Below, piece by piece: positions 12,200-25,079 of a stretch of 64,000 bases of DNA. The DNA is from Druceiella hillmani (lineage: Eukaryota; Arthropoda; Insecta; Lepidoptera; Hepialidae), in NCBI GenBank assembly GCA_039881145.1, contig JAYKKI010000087.1, forward strand, positions 7,450,001 to 7,514,000. The letters are read 5' to 3'. The notes under the pieces are model-generated. The model was not told where the DNA came from. It was given only the letters and a program-made list of their open reading frames with translations, and did not search any database. Position numbers and translations under genes: made by a program. Numbering within the stretch: the stretch's first letter is position 1; every line of letters begins with the position of its first letter.

Positions 12200-15100
12200 A
12201 CCCCATAAAGTTCGATAAGTTTTAAATGAACACATTTTAATTGATCGGTAATTACACCATATTTTAATGACTTGCGTAATCCAATCTTTTATCTTTGGAA
12301 TTATTCTAACATTTTTAACCCCTTCCTTACATGATGATGAAATGAACGTCCACTTAACGTTAATGTAATCTTATTATTCTGGGAGTTTTTGCGTGAAAAC
12401 CTATGTCCTAAGTTTTTGCGTGAAAAATTTCCTGCCGATAACGTTAAATTTTAAACAAACATCCTAAAAATATTCACATACATTTCAAGTATTTATTTCT
12501 AATCAACAGTTTGCAGTGGTTTTTAAACAAGCCTAAATAGAGCCTTAATAAAATTAATTTAAAAAGAAAGACTTTCGTTTCTTTATAAATTCGGATCAAG
12601 AATTAACTTCCATGTTAAAAACTCAATGGAATTTTTGCATATTCGCCTTATACATATTTCCACACTTTGTATTTCTCAGTGACGCACTCCGGTATGTGAT
12701 CAACATATACTTATATACAGTACAACATCGTTGCATCTAGCGGCTTAATGCAAATAGCAAATGTGTTGTAAATTCGTGGATCAAATAAGGGCTTTCCCTT
12801 TAAGTTAAGACCACATTTAACTAAATAAAGGCTTAATTTAATCGGGAACGAAAGTAAATAACTCGGTGTTTGTAATGTTTGGAAAGAGGGATATAAGAAG
12901 ATATTTGGAATCGACTAAGGAATAGCTTAAAAGAAATGAGAAGTATCAACCACGATGAAGGCGGCAAAGAAATATTATGGGGTCTTTTCATTCCAGCTGC
13001 GCGTTTCATAAATCATTTGTTAAATGCGAGAGATTTAATTGCTCTCAATTAATTTCTTCCGTTTCCGCTCTGCCACCACCCGATTAAGCAAGAAATATAA
13101 TTGATATATTTTAGAAGAATGGCGAATTTGCTCATTTTTTAAAGGTCGTAATGAAATGAAAAGTGAAAAATTTATGGTCATAACGAAAATTTAAATAAAA
13201 TGTATCATAGAAGAAAATATTTGCATGCAAATAGACAAGATAAATGTTTCGGGATATCAGTATTTGCCATATTCAAAATAGAGTTACGTACAAATATTTA
13301 TTCATATTTAACTTAGATTAACGCTATTTGTGGAAATTAAACAGCAAAAGTGGTAAACCGATTTGTTATGAAGTTGTTTCTGTTGAAAACTGTTTCTACA
13401 TTTGCTTGGAAAAAATTGCATAGCTCATAAAAAATATTGCAATTTTTAAATAGAATCAAAATCAGCTGGCGCGATCAGTCGGGAAAATGCGGGAAGTAAC
13501 AGGTGTTCATATATAGAACCTCCTCCAACTTTTTTGTACGGTGTGGGTTTTGGTGCATTATAACGTTGTAACAGATAGAACGAACCAATAATCAGTATTT
13601 GCTATAGAATAACAAGTCCCTTCGTCATTGTTTAGTCCTCGAAAGCTCACATCCACTGTAATGCGGGCACAAACAACAAACTTTTACTGTTTGACTTTTT
13701 ATTTTCTAGCTATTTTGCTTCGACGTCTGCTTCTTTAAAAACAATTCAATTAAGAATTTTATAATTTTGATTTTTTTGAATATAATAATGTCCATTTTGA
13801 TCTGCATTTTCCTTATTTTCTTCGGTCTACTAACTTACATATAAATAAGTATACTTATCGGTCCAAACCTGAAAGACTAGTAAGCAAACAATGCTAATAG
13901 CCGAATTTTAAACAATTAAAATCTCTTCAATATTTAATTACAATCAAAACCATAATCTACAATGGACAAATGATTTTACTATCCTTACATGATTATAGCG
14001 ATGTGCAATAACCAGATCCTCACTAAAATTGGTCAAACAAACAAACACTTGCAAAATTTATGCACACGCTACATATTTTGAAAGAGAAACATGACTATAT
14101 TTCCGAGTTTCGGTCACTTCCTAACTGGATGAAAATATATGACTAACATGGTTTACATATTCTATATTTTTTAAATACATTATAAAAAACCTTGCAGTAC
14201 ATCTTATCTGAAATCTATATTTAAACCACTAGGTGCTCATAGCTTCGGATAAATTTTTGAATTTGTACATACGGCCATATACTGGAATAAACTGAATCTC
14301 AACATTCCAAACACCTCGTCGGTTTTTGTTATTACAATGTGCATAAAAATTTATACTGATATGGATTCCCCGCCACTATTCTATATCTTCTCCTATTTCG
14401 TTCCCTTTCTCCTGTGTTTGTTGGTTCTTAAATTATTTCTAACTTTATTTACTATCAGCTTGATATTTTTATATAATTATTTATTTTTAAGTTGCCATTA
14501 AATTGGGCAATCTCACTAAAATTTTATTGCAGTCTCCTACTCGCAACACTAAATTCTCAACTTCTGACATTTTGATGACTCTGTGTTTTATATAACTTTT
14601 AAAAAATTACAGATCATCAAATGGTCGAAGTTAAACCTTGGTAACAAAATTCCCACTAACATACACTTAATGCTTGTCAAACGATTTGACATACAAGCAG
14701 ATATAACTTCGTTTACTTAGCCAGAAATTACTTAGCGCCCTATCATCCTTTCTTTTTTGTTTACATCTGGTCGTAACTGATAAAAACAGATTAATCAAAC
14801 CAAAACATTACAAAGAATTTCAATAATATAAGATAATTAAATAATGCTTCAAAAGTAACTCGTTCATTATTTGTACTTTGATAAAGAATTGTAGATGGAA
14901 TTAAAAATTAACTGATACGTTGTCGCAATATGTACCGATGTTGAATTATAATATATGGAGGAAAACTGATATCAATCATTGCAGCCAATAGGATCGTTTT
15001 CGTTTAATTTCTGTTTGAGTTGAAAAAATTCGATTTAAGTTTTGCTGACAATTATAGTTTATAGCACATAAGTCTGTCCCAAACAGAGCATGTGTAAGTA

Positions 15101-15477
15101 CAAATTTATTATGCTATTACGTAGAAATATTATTTGCAAGTGATATAGTTATTTTTTGTTAATTTGTTATTGTATTTATCACACTTTAACATCATGGACT
15201 GTAAATAATTATATACTATCTAGTCATTTAGAATCGAAAAATTTTATTCTTCATACACTTTTTGGGTCTTCTCACTTACTTCTTCTGTTTAAAAATGTCA
15301 GTAATTTTATTGTACTTAGTAATTTGACTTAAATAATAATCAAATGTGCGTAATATAATCTGAGGTTACTTATTAAATAATATTTGTTTTGGTTAACGTT
15401 TAGAAAAAACATCAGTGTACATAAATATATGCATACGAAGAAACATGATACAAAACGATCGACCTTTATATTTTACA
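12200..15477. other. AT-rich spacer with one conserved-looking block
   Basis: No gene. The block at 12950-13090 is less AT-rich, contains a pyrimidine-rich run CTTCCGTTTCCGCTCTGCC and repeated TTAAT/ATTAA cores around TTTAATTGCTCTCAATTAAT, and has no open frame. It could be a conserved non-coding element. Another mild GC patch is at 13465-13580. Confidence 0.35.
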
Positions 15478-16150
15478 CTAGCTGTTGCCAGTGATTTCGT
15501 ACGCGTGGGTTTCAGTTTTAGTTTTTTCAGATTTTTTTGCAGTGATCAATCTTATATATTTATCCAAGTATCTAAACTATAACTAAATAGAAAAATATAA
15601 TTTATTTATAAACACATAATAATCTAAACACGTAATAAAACATAAAATATGTAAAATATTTACAAACACACAAAAAAAATAAAAACTCCTACCAACTTAA
15701 CAACGCCTATTTATTGTAACTTCTCTTTTGTAAGAATGAAGTAATAAACGCAGGATTTTATTCAAACACAATAACAGCAAAGAAAGTTATATGTAGAGTT
15801 TTTAACTAACTATAATAATCGAAGTTACCAAATAAGTACATTTATAGATATACGGGCAGAACAGTCTTCACAAATTTCATGAAATTATTTTATTTATATA
15901 CCATAGACGATACGACGATAGTTAACAAAAGTTTCAACTAAATCGACCGAGGCGCTTTTCTAGATAGCGCGTATTATTTCAATTGTCATAACTTTTTTAT
16001 TTGTAAACCGATTTAAATGAAACAGACACTAAAAATTACGGAAAGCTTACCACAATATATAAATAAAACTGCGTTTAAATCGGTTAAGCCGTTTCTGGGG
16101 TTAGCGCGCACAAACCCACAGACAAACCGACAAAAATTCCAAAAGCTGTT
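15478..16150 (+). mobile_element. Probable degenerate non-LTR/SINE-like interspersed element
   Basis: The block opens with CTAGCTGTTGCCAGTGATTT and CGTACGCGTGGGTTT. This resembles the start of a widespread insect repeat that normally reads like tagctg-cccgcgacttcgtccgcgtgg. It closes with TTTAAATCGGTTAAGCCGTT, TCTGGGGTTAGCGCGCACAAA and CAGACAAACCGACAAAAATTC, a tail also typical of insect non-LTR elements (an imperfect aatcggttcagccgtttt followed by cagacagacaaaaa). No protein frame survives. The family name is inferred from resemblance only. Confidence 0.45.
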
Positions 16151-18560
16151 TTTTTGGTCTCGGTAACAAATTTACAACGTGATTTTATTATATGTATGTA
16201 TTTATATAAGTTTAAACACCTTTTTATCGTTTCGTGTCAATGTTTATGGTTTTTTTCTCCTACACGTGCAAATCATTATTCACGTGTTAAAAAAAATTAT
16301 ACCGGCAGCAATGAGGCAAATGTATATGCGATGTTTTTCCTTAGAACAATACTATTTGTACAGTACGATATGCGAGCGCTCATCTCATAGCTTTTGCATT
16401 CAATACTCTAGTAGTTTCAATATAAATCCTAGGTAAAATATTCATATTCGCTCTCCGTTTTTCAAAAAATTCTAAAAATAATGTAAACTAAATTGTGTTG
16501 ACTTCAATTTTCTAACATACCAGACCTTTGCTCAGCATGCCACTTTTCATCCGGAATAAATAAAACTTCCCCAGCATATGCAATTTATATATTTCATTTT
16601 TTTAACGCTGAGTACATAAATATAAATACTTGTGCCTTCTATAAATCTCTAAGAACAATTATAGAGATAGACACAAACAACAATTGTATAACAAAACTAT
16701 CACAAAGTACATCGCAATATTAATGTGCTCTCTGCAATTATTATCATATTGAAAAGTGTTAACGCAAATCCATTTAAGGCATTAAATATTTCAAATTAAT
16801 TTTTTAATAATAAGTGAAAAGTTAGCAGAAATGTTCATCGTGTAAAAGTTTCATATGTTTTAGCGTACAAGTATTGTTTTATTTGAAACATAATTGGTGT
16901 AAAGCCTCACATAAAATCTAATATTGCTTAACTTTCAACCATTGTAAGAAATGTTTAGATTAATTTCCATCTTATTAAAATATAACACTGGATCCAACTT
17001 TCTGTAAGGATTCACATCATGGAAAGTCAATAGCAGTTAAAAGTCAAACGTACTATGAGTTAAATGGAACAAATTGTGCAAATTTATTCCAATAGCATTT
17101 TATAATTCTGATTAAAAACAGTTGCAAATATCAAAAAAAATTAGTGAAATTGAAAGTGCACAAAATGTTTTACTCGATGGATATTTTAAATTTGTGCAAA
17201 AATGATGTTTAATTTAGATTGAAGAAGCAATTAGGTTCCTTTATTTATCATAGGCAAAATAGTGTATAAGCAAAAATAAAACATTACAAAAAAGTTTTAA
17301 TAGAATTCCACAACGGCCATATGTGAGAATTCTATTACCAAAAAATGTTTAATAAATAAAAATTGAAAAGAGTTATTTCACCCGTAATAATAAATAAGTA
17401 CAATTTTTATTTTATAATATTTTTCAAAAAAATTTTTTATAAGACATAGAAAGGGTTTTTGTATGTTTCATAAATTAGCAAACTTAACTTACCTAATGGG
17501 TCATTGTTGTTGAAAGCATTTGAGAAAAGCAGTCATCCCAATTTATTTGGAATATTGCAACGATCGTGGGTTGGAAAATTCCAGGAAAGGTGACACAATG
17601 CCAATTATATTCTTGTATTTATCTGATTAATTCTGCTTTTTACTAAAAAAAAATTAAATAAGCGCTATGACTATAGCGCTTAATTAATTTTTTCAAAGAT
17701 TTTTGAAACAACGCGTCACTCGATGCGACACGCGATTTAACTATTTTCACCCTAAATTCTCAAACAATAGTAGGTATCATCAAAAATAATTTTCTCAATT
17801 TAACTTCCCATCTTGTTGGGTAAACTAAAAGCATATTCAGCAAAATTATATAGCATAAGGTTTATATTCGATCTAGTTATCAGTCTATAGTATAGGGACT
17901 GGCGGTCTGATGAAATGAAAGAATTTCTTCAAGTCGTTAAAACTGGTTAATTTTGTACATTGAATTTGACTGGCAGTGGCCAGCCATGAGTTAAATAAAT
18001 AATTGTTCATAATTTTAATTTTATTAAATCAATATTAGTCTAAAAGAATAAAAAGGATAGGAAATATTCTGCACTTACAAGTCCATTTGTATTATGATTA
18101 TTATATGTTTTAAACGTTTATATTTTATTAATTTTTTTCAGCAATTGGAAATCCTTTGAAATTGAAAGGAAAATATTATTTGGCACCTCATTTAATATCT
18201 TTGGTAACAGATCTTGCTATTAGTGCAAATAATTTACTTTTAATTTTACCTGTTCAATTTCTACTTTTCGTGTCACTACTTTTTGCAGTCCTCAAAAAAA
18301 CCTAGAAGAAATTTAATATTTTTCCGGTCACATACTCTTTGTCACCTCATTTGCATTCTTGGGAGTTTATGCCTTCCCTAAAAATATTTCGGCGCATCTC
18401 AGGACACTTTAGAAGTTAACAAAATATATGGAAACGGGTCGGCGGAATGAGAGGACGAAGTTACTCTTCTCGCAACTTAAACATTTTTTTGGCAAAGACG
18501 AACAGCGAAGTTTGTTATGTTATCATATTGCGAAATTGACTAAATAGAGCGTGCATCAAA
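16140..18560 (+). repeat. Unclassified long interspersed repeat, copy A
   Basis: This region aligns by eye, in the same orientation, with 40200-42450. Shared anchors in order include: the region around ATTCACGTGTT; GCGAGCGCTC then ATACTCTAGTAG; GATATTGAAAAGTG then AACGCA; TGTTTAGATTAATTT then CAACTTTCTGTA; a hairpin near 17298-17337 followed by TTTAATAAATAAAAATTG; and AATATTTTTCCGGTCACATA then ATTTCGGCGCATCTC near 18310-18400. Identity is moderate, so the copies are old. The two small plus-strand frames at 16154-16436 are not supported as genes. Copy A is longer in the middle (17380-18290). Nature unknown; a decayed transposon is the simplest reading. Confidence 0.65.
17298..17337. repeat. 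Hairpin inside repeat copy A
   Basis: TAATAGAATTC pairs with GAATTCTATTA (11 bp), and CACA/TGTG extends the stem inward. It sits at the position matching the 17-bp hairpin at 41621-41659 in copy B. Confidence 0.8.
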
Positions 18561-20017
18561 TATTAATTGTCACAGATGCATAAAAAAAATTGGATGAAAA
18601 AACTTACTAGATACAATTTGACTCTAAGAAAAAATTCTATTGTTTGTAGTAAATATTTTGATAGAAAATGTCTGGTATAAAGAGCACTTCAACGTATTTT
18701 GAAAAAGGACTCAGTGCCTATGGAGTTGGTATCGGTGTATTTGTCAATATCTTCATTTTTATTTTGTCATTTACACTTAAGCCTCTTATAAAAGTTTAGT
18801 GTTTTCCACAGGTTTGTAATAGGAAGAAGCAGATGACACATAAATAATCGGACCATATCTAGCAAAAATCATAAAGACTGACATATTTTCATTTCCTTCT
18901 TTTCGTCTTACTTGTAATACTTCAAACAAGATGGCAATTGTTTCATATGTTTTCTTAAGTCGGAACTTTCATCACACTCTAGTTTGCCATGTAACCAGGT
19001 CGCCATATTAACAAAATGAATTGTAAACCCCGTACAATTTCATATTTTATGTATAATTTCCAAATTTACCTGTATTAATTATTAAAAAAGTTTTACAAAA
19101 AATGGGCAAATGTCGTGACTATGTGTGTGATAGCGCTTTATACAGGTATTTGTCAGGTATTGCAATTCAGCATTACGTTAAATGTGACTTTGATTACTTC
19201 AAATTAAAATTTTCTCGTTCTTTATTGTAAAATATGTTATAATTCCGTAAGCATTTAAAATTTAAAACATTATTGAATTTTTTATAACTATGGAAAGGAT
19301 ATTTAAAAATAAACAAGTATCTATTGACTACAGGTTGTGAACAATGCATTGTCATTAAAGAATACATTGCAAATTTCGTAAAGATCTCACTGTATAATCA
19401 CTATGATTATTTATTTTAATTTTAGGTTTGTTTAACAGAAAAATGTAATGTTAATTTGATTTTTAAGATAGTTTAAAATTTGTCCCGATTATCACCTTTT
19501 AGGTTTCCTTTCCGTACAGATGTATAATGGTTTAAGATAAATAATTTAAATTTAAAGACTGCTTTCAAGTTTCCTCTTATGTTATCTAATTTAAAGCTTA
19601 TTGACGGTAGACACATTCAGGTCAGCAAATTCAATAAATGCATCAATATCATATAAAAGATTATACAGAAGCATTTTTTTTGTATAAAACTGTTGTCCTG
19701 AATAAATATTTGTAGATCCCCAAACAAAATTAAATAAAACAGATGCACCTAAAAATTGGAATACAAAGTAACAAAGTCTACTAAGTCAAAATATTTGACA
19801 AAATAACATTCAATGTAAATAACAAGTAACTATTATAATATATATTAACGATTCAAACTCTAAATTTTTAAGGAAAGAAACCTGATGACGGCAGCAACAC
19901 AAGTTATATTATTTCATATTCATTTGAATCTTTTAAAAAACGTTCAGGTTTTCGGGAGAACTTAAAAGTAAAAACTTACCACATCATGCAGTAAAGAAAC
20001 GTTCTAATTTTTAGAAG
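18561..20017. other. AT-rich spacer upstream of the P/THAP9-like relic
   Basis: A possible start of a THAP domain lies at 19101 (MGKCRDYVCDS, a C-x4-C pair), and FPFRTDV follows a splice-acceptor-like CTTTTAG near 19500. These could be decayed 5' exons of the transposase that follows, but no C-x2-H pair was found. Treat this as weak. Confidence 0.25.
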
Positions 20018-21240
20018 ATGGGGTATATGAAAAAAAAGTTGGTAAATTTGCCCATTCTACTGAATATAGTGAAGAGATTAGACAATTTGAACTAATTCTC
20101 CATTTCTTTAGTCCAAAGTATCATAATTATATCCGCGAAAAGTTTGATCTTTATTTACCTCATATTAACACACTTAGGAAATTATATCAGAGAGTAAATT
20201 GCAAACCGGGCTTTACAGCTGAGTCATTCAATGCAATGGAGGAAGTGCCCAAAAAAATTCTTCGCTAGCATCACTTTTGACGAAATGAGCGTCAGGGAAT
20301 ATATTGAATTTGTCGGCAAATATATTTTGGCTATTTTAATATAGGCAATAATTTGTACGGAGACGAATTAGCAATTACAAGTTCTAGTATTTATGGTTGT
20401 GGCTGTGAATAGCTTTTGGAAATTTCCAGTTGGTTTCTTTCCAGGAAGAATTTTTACGGCTTCACGAAAGGCAAATATATTGAAAATTTGCCCTAATTTA
20501 CTTAATCTGTATTAATTTGAATTACATTTGACTGAAGCGCTTCAAAGTTTACTTGGCACAAAATTTAACAACGAACCATTTATTACCCTCGCTACTGACA
20601 TATTTGATATTTTTAAAATCACGAACATTTTTTCGTCTGGGTGTAAAAAACCTTTGTCCTCAACTAATAAATAAGTAATATTCAACAAAATCGATAAAGT
20701 ATACAAATATTTGAAGATGGTACCGTTTTCATAAACTCTGCAAGACCTTTAAGTTTTGATTGGTTTTAATTAAACATAACAAGTCTAAAATATTTATAAG
20801 TAGACAACATTCAAAAAGGTCATTTTTATATACCATCACAAGACCAATTGGAAACTATATATTCTGGGGTGGTTTTATTAATAACCCAACGATCAGACAA
20901 TTTATATCTGCATACAAAAGGTTACTTTGTCGTGAAGAGTTAAAATTGAGCAAAAATTGAAACTCCTTGAAAAAATTACTATTCTTTCTGGTATAGTTTC
21001 CACAGTAAAACGCGTTAATACTGCAATGTTAAATGGTTTTTTAAAGGAATTTCGGTTGAGTGATAATTTTCTAAATGACAATCTAGGTGATATTAAAGAT
21101 TATTAGACAGACTACCTAACACTTCTAAAGATTTATCAGAATATATGAAATCGGTTGTCGAATATATAGGTGGATTCGTGTACAGTCACAAACTAAGGAG
21201 TCATTTATACATCAAAGACATGTTTGATATACGTTTAAAA
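20018..21240 (+). pseudogene. Relic of a P-element/THAP9-like transposase
   Basis: A string of frame-shifted segments matches P-element/THAP9-type transposases in the correct order. From 20041 to 20265 a 75-codon frame without an ATG carries YSEEIRQFELILHFFSPK, HINTLRKLYQ and KPGFTAESFNAM. Near 20275 comes TFDEMSVREYIEF, around the first catalytic aspartate. Near 20390 comes FMVVAVNSFWKFPVGFF. Near 20580-20660 comes DIFDIFKITNIFSSG then KKPLSSTN. Near 20820-20960 come QDQLETIYSG and GGFINNPTIRQFISAYKRLL, the SRGGFNNNPT region. Near 21125 comes LSEYMKSVVEYIGGFV. Stops and shifts between segments show that it is inactive. P-like elements integrate by a cut-and-paste route using such a protein. 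No terminal repeats were identified. The family call is strong because six motifs are collinear. Confidence 0.85.
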
Positions 21241-22262
21241 TGAGAACGTTACTTTAGGGAGCATTTAAAAGAATATTTTTTACTTTGGTAAGACGACTTT
21301 TAGTAAAACAGTTTTAGAAATTATACAATTTATTTACACTGACCGTTGTTTGATAATTTAAATAATCGTTCATATGAGCAGGACCCTCTTAATTGCCACA
21401 TATATCTATTAATAAAATATATAATTGAGAATTATTTGGCAATAAAGTTAAGATACAACACTTAACAAAAGAAATTTTGAAAAACCATTTGAATAAAATT
21501 ATTTTATTAAAGGGCCAATGATTTTTATAATAACTAACATAATTATTATTTAGAATCGTAGAAATACAATTCTAAGTTTTGGTGCCTCGATATCATTATA
21601 TGAGGAACTGTAATGAAAATTCATTTTTTTGTATTGAAATGTATAATTTTTTGTCGTTATTGAATTGTCTAATTGAAGTCACTACAATGTGCAGTCTCAG
21701 TAGTGTCATTGTATGAGGAACTCGTGTTGATTTTTTTTCCATTTTAAAAATTAATATTATTTGTTTATAGTTAGTATTAAAAGGTTATTCGGGAATTATG
21801 TTATTTGTTTAAATTTAGATTATTTGTACGTAATATTCTACTTTACTACATTTGCACTGATACAACTATTTATAATATTAATATTTTTCTGATACAACTT
21901 TTTTTTATTTTTAGCCTAAATTTGAGTGCTTTTGTGACATTTCTAGCCATGATAATCAATTTTTTATACGAAAACGCTCGGATTGATATTTTTTCATAGT
22001 ACAAATAACATACCCAAAATGTTTGGAGTTAAACAAATATTTAAGGTTAAAAAATATGAGCGGGAACGCCACGAACGAGATACTCGTATTGAATCATCAT
22101 TTTTGAGAGGGGAGTTACACTTATAGAATTTAATAATTCCTAAATATATGCTAAATTGAAGGCGAGTTCATAGTTAAGGGGTCTGGGACATAAATAGTTA
22201 ACAAAATTTGGCCAAATACGTCCCCATTTATTTTTATATTATCGATATAATATCATTAGTGA
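21241..22262. other. AT-rich flank of the P/THAP9-like relic
   Basis: Two similar segments, ATATCATTATATGAGGAACTG near 21590 and GTGTCATTGTATGAGGAACTC near 21703, lie about 110 bases apart and may be an old small duplication. The plus-strand 64-codon frame at 21805-21999 is unrecognised. Confidence 0.35.
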
Positions 22263-22418
22263 TACATCGCTAAAACTCACACATACGTACAATTACGAGT
22301 GTACCATCGCTAAAACTCACACATACGTACAATTACGAGTGTACCATCGCTAAAATTCATACATACGTACAATTACGAGTGTACCATCGCTAAAACTCAC
22401 ACATACGTACAATTACGA
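22263..22418. repeat. 40-bp tandem repeat, about 3.9 copies
   Basis: Units begin at 22263, 22302, 22342 and 22382 and read TACCATCGCTAAAACTCACA then CATACGTACAATTACGAGTG. The copies are nearly identical (for example ATTCATAC replaces ACTCACAC in the third), so the array is young relative to its surroundings. Confidence 0.97.
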
Positions 22419-23947
22419 ACACAAGGACTATATTCTTAGTATATTAAGTCTATGATAATAAATGTGAATGTTTTGTTCGATAGTTTACATTCTTCAAAAT
22501 AATTTTTTCCTGTATCAGTCCTCACAAAATCGCAAAATTCATTCACAACTCAACCCTAATTTACAATGCACGAAGTGTTTCAATCTACTTATCTTTAGCC
22601 TCCATCTGTTTCTTATTTTAGTTTAGATATTTTTAATTACGCTAAACACATATACCGGGAAACCTTTGTAGTCAAACCAGCAAATAGTACTTTATTTTTT
22701 TTAATACATCGGATACTTTAAGCTAAGAAAAAGATATCCAAAATGTTTATGACATATTTAAGACAATTTATTCCCAAACTCCGTATGCAATGGGAGATAT
22801 TTTATTTACGTGCATTTTTACACAGTAAACATTTAATTTTTACACCCCAGTAAGACAAATATTCAACCTCGAAATTCATTATTTCAATGTAACGTAGGCC
22901 TGAAATAATTTCATACAATGAGAAAATTTTTTTATTCAATAGCTTGCTTTTTTTATAGATTACATATTATAGTAAAGTAAGATTATTTGGTTTATTTTAC
23001 GTGATATACAAGCTATATATTCTAGGTTCTTACCTGGTATACCTAACTTGCTTATTTGGTTTTGCTAAAATATATTTCGTCGTAATATTTTCATTGAAAT
23101 TTATTATCATCGTTTAGTGTTAAATTCCTCTCTTCTTAAGTAATGTAATAGCATTCGAAGCAAAAGCTAATCTTGTTTTAATTACATAAAACGCTTAAAA
23201 TTATTATTAACATTAGCTTTAACACATTTTTTTTCTACAATTTTAAAACATTCAAGGAAACGTTATTATAACTAACAAGAGCGTATTTACAAGAAATTCG
23301 CATGGAACAAGGTAATTGTAACTAAAAATTTTTCTGTCGGAAAATTTTCAGCAAAAATTTAAAGTTATTGGAAAAGTTACGCAGGCAGTGAATGTGTTTT
23401 ACAACTTACATGAAACGCAGATTTAAATTATTCACCCCGATTACTAGAACATAAGTAATAAATTTACTATTATGTACTTCAATTGCAAGGAGGATATAAA
23501 ACCATTTGAGAAGTAGTTATACTTAAATTTATTCAAAACATAATTTCGTTTTCATAAATATCTTATTTCAAAAATATTTTTAATAAACTAAGATTTAACT
23601 TAAGATTTAAGAGATATTTGATCTAAGATTTTTATGTCTCATTTTCTAATTTTAAATTACAATCTCATATTAGCAAAATTTTAAATAATAAATGAAATTA
23701 AGTTACCTGAAGTCTTTGATTTATTTATTAGTACGACAGAGTATTCGATTAATTGAACCAAATAAATATCTTATTAGGTATAATTAATCGTACATTTCCT
23801 TGGCGACCGGTTGCTTAGATGTATACTCATCATGCATTATGGATAAGCCCATCTTCTACATCAAGATGAAAAAGATTTTAATTGGAACGGACCTTACATT
23901 GATTTTGTTGCAAAAATAATAGAAAAAATACCAGTTTCTTCTTTAAC

Positions 23948-23948
<1 letters not shown>
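22419..23948. other. AT-rich spacer, no gene seen
   Basis: No frame above chance and no repeat noted. Confidence 0.45.
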
Positions 23949-24003
<55 letters not shown>

Positions 24004-24006
24004 GCA
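23949..24006. repeat. (TA)n microsatellite
   Basis: TA run of about 58 bases with one CA interruption, followed by an ACAC-rich flank (CACATATACACACA). Confidence 0.97.
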
Positions 24007-25079
24007 CATATACACACAAAAAAACACACACATGCATATTTATATCCAGCGCGGTATTTTACTGTACAATGCAGGCTGAATTGTACAATGCTTGAAGTGA
24101 TTTGTAGATATTATAAAGATTAACGACTAAACAACAGATACGTATTTTCAGTCGTTGACTCACTAATTTAATAAACAAAAACGGTTTTATTTGAAGCAAT
24201 CAGAATCAAAATGATGGTCCGCAATATTTAATTCCTGATGAGGCAATTTAATAAAGTTTAAATTCTTTTTACCTTCTTCTTTATTGATATTTTCTTTTTA
24301 CTTAATATTTACTTTAATCAGTGGCAATTAAATGGATACATTTGCACTGAACAGTGTTAGTTTTTGCACATATTTTCAATATTATTACAGAAGTCTTACT
24401 TTAACGTAAACCAAAGTAACTTTGGGAAATTTCAAAAAGTACTGTAAATAAACTAAGATTATATCTAAATTTGCGACTTTTAATTTTCTTCTCCAATGAA
24501 TACTATTTTATAAATATTATTTTCATTAAGTCATCGTTTGGTGCTTTGAAATATCTTTAAAGTTTATCGTTTCGAGAAATAATTTCATTTCAATTATAAA
24601 CATATTATTTTTTAATAAATTGGTAAGCAGTACTGTCCGTGTATAAGTCGTTTAGATTGAAACATTTTAACGCGTTGTAGTTCGTTAATGGGTTTGAATC
24701 TTTGCTTTATAATGTAGGGTTAGTATGTGAATATGTTAAGTGATGTCTATATTATATGTAGGTACTTAATTGTTGTTTTTTAATTTCATGAGTACGACTA
24801 GTATTGTTAAATACTGAAGTTGAATCGATACAAAAGAGATAAGTGGAGTACGGGTAAGTTTAATGGGTTAGTTTGACACAATATGGGTTAGTTTAATGAT
24901 CTTTCATTTAAAATTTAAATATTGTAGCATTTCATTGGTGTATCGCACCAATTAAACGGTATTACATCCACGAGTAAAGAGTAGGTCCAAATTTATAAAG
25001 GGTCATTATAACGGTTCGTGAATTAACTATACAATTATTTCAATAGTCTTCACGAAAAATATCTTTGATACGATTTTGT
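24007..25079. other. AT-rich spacer, no gene seen
   Basis: No coding frame or element recognised. Confidence 0.45.
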
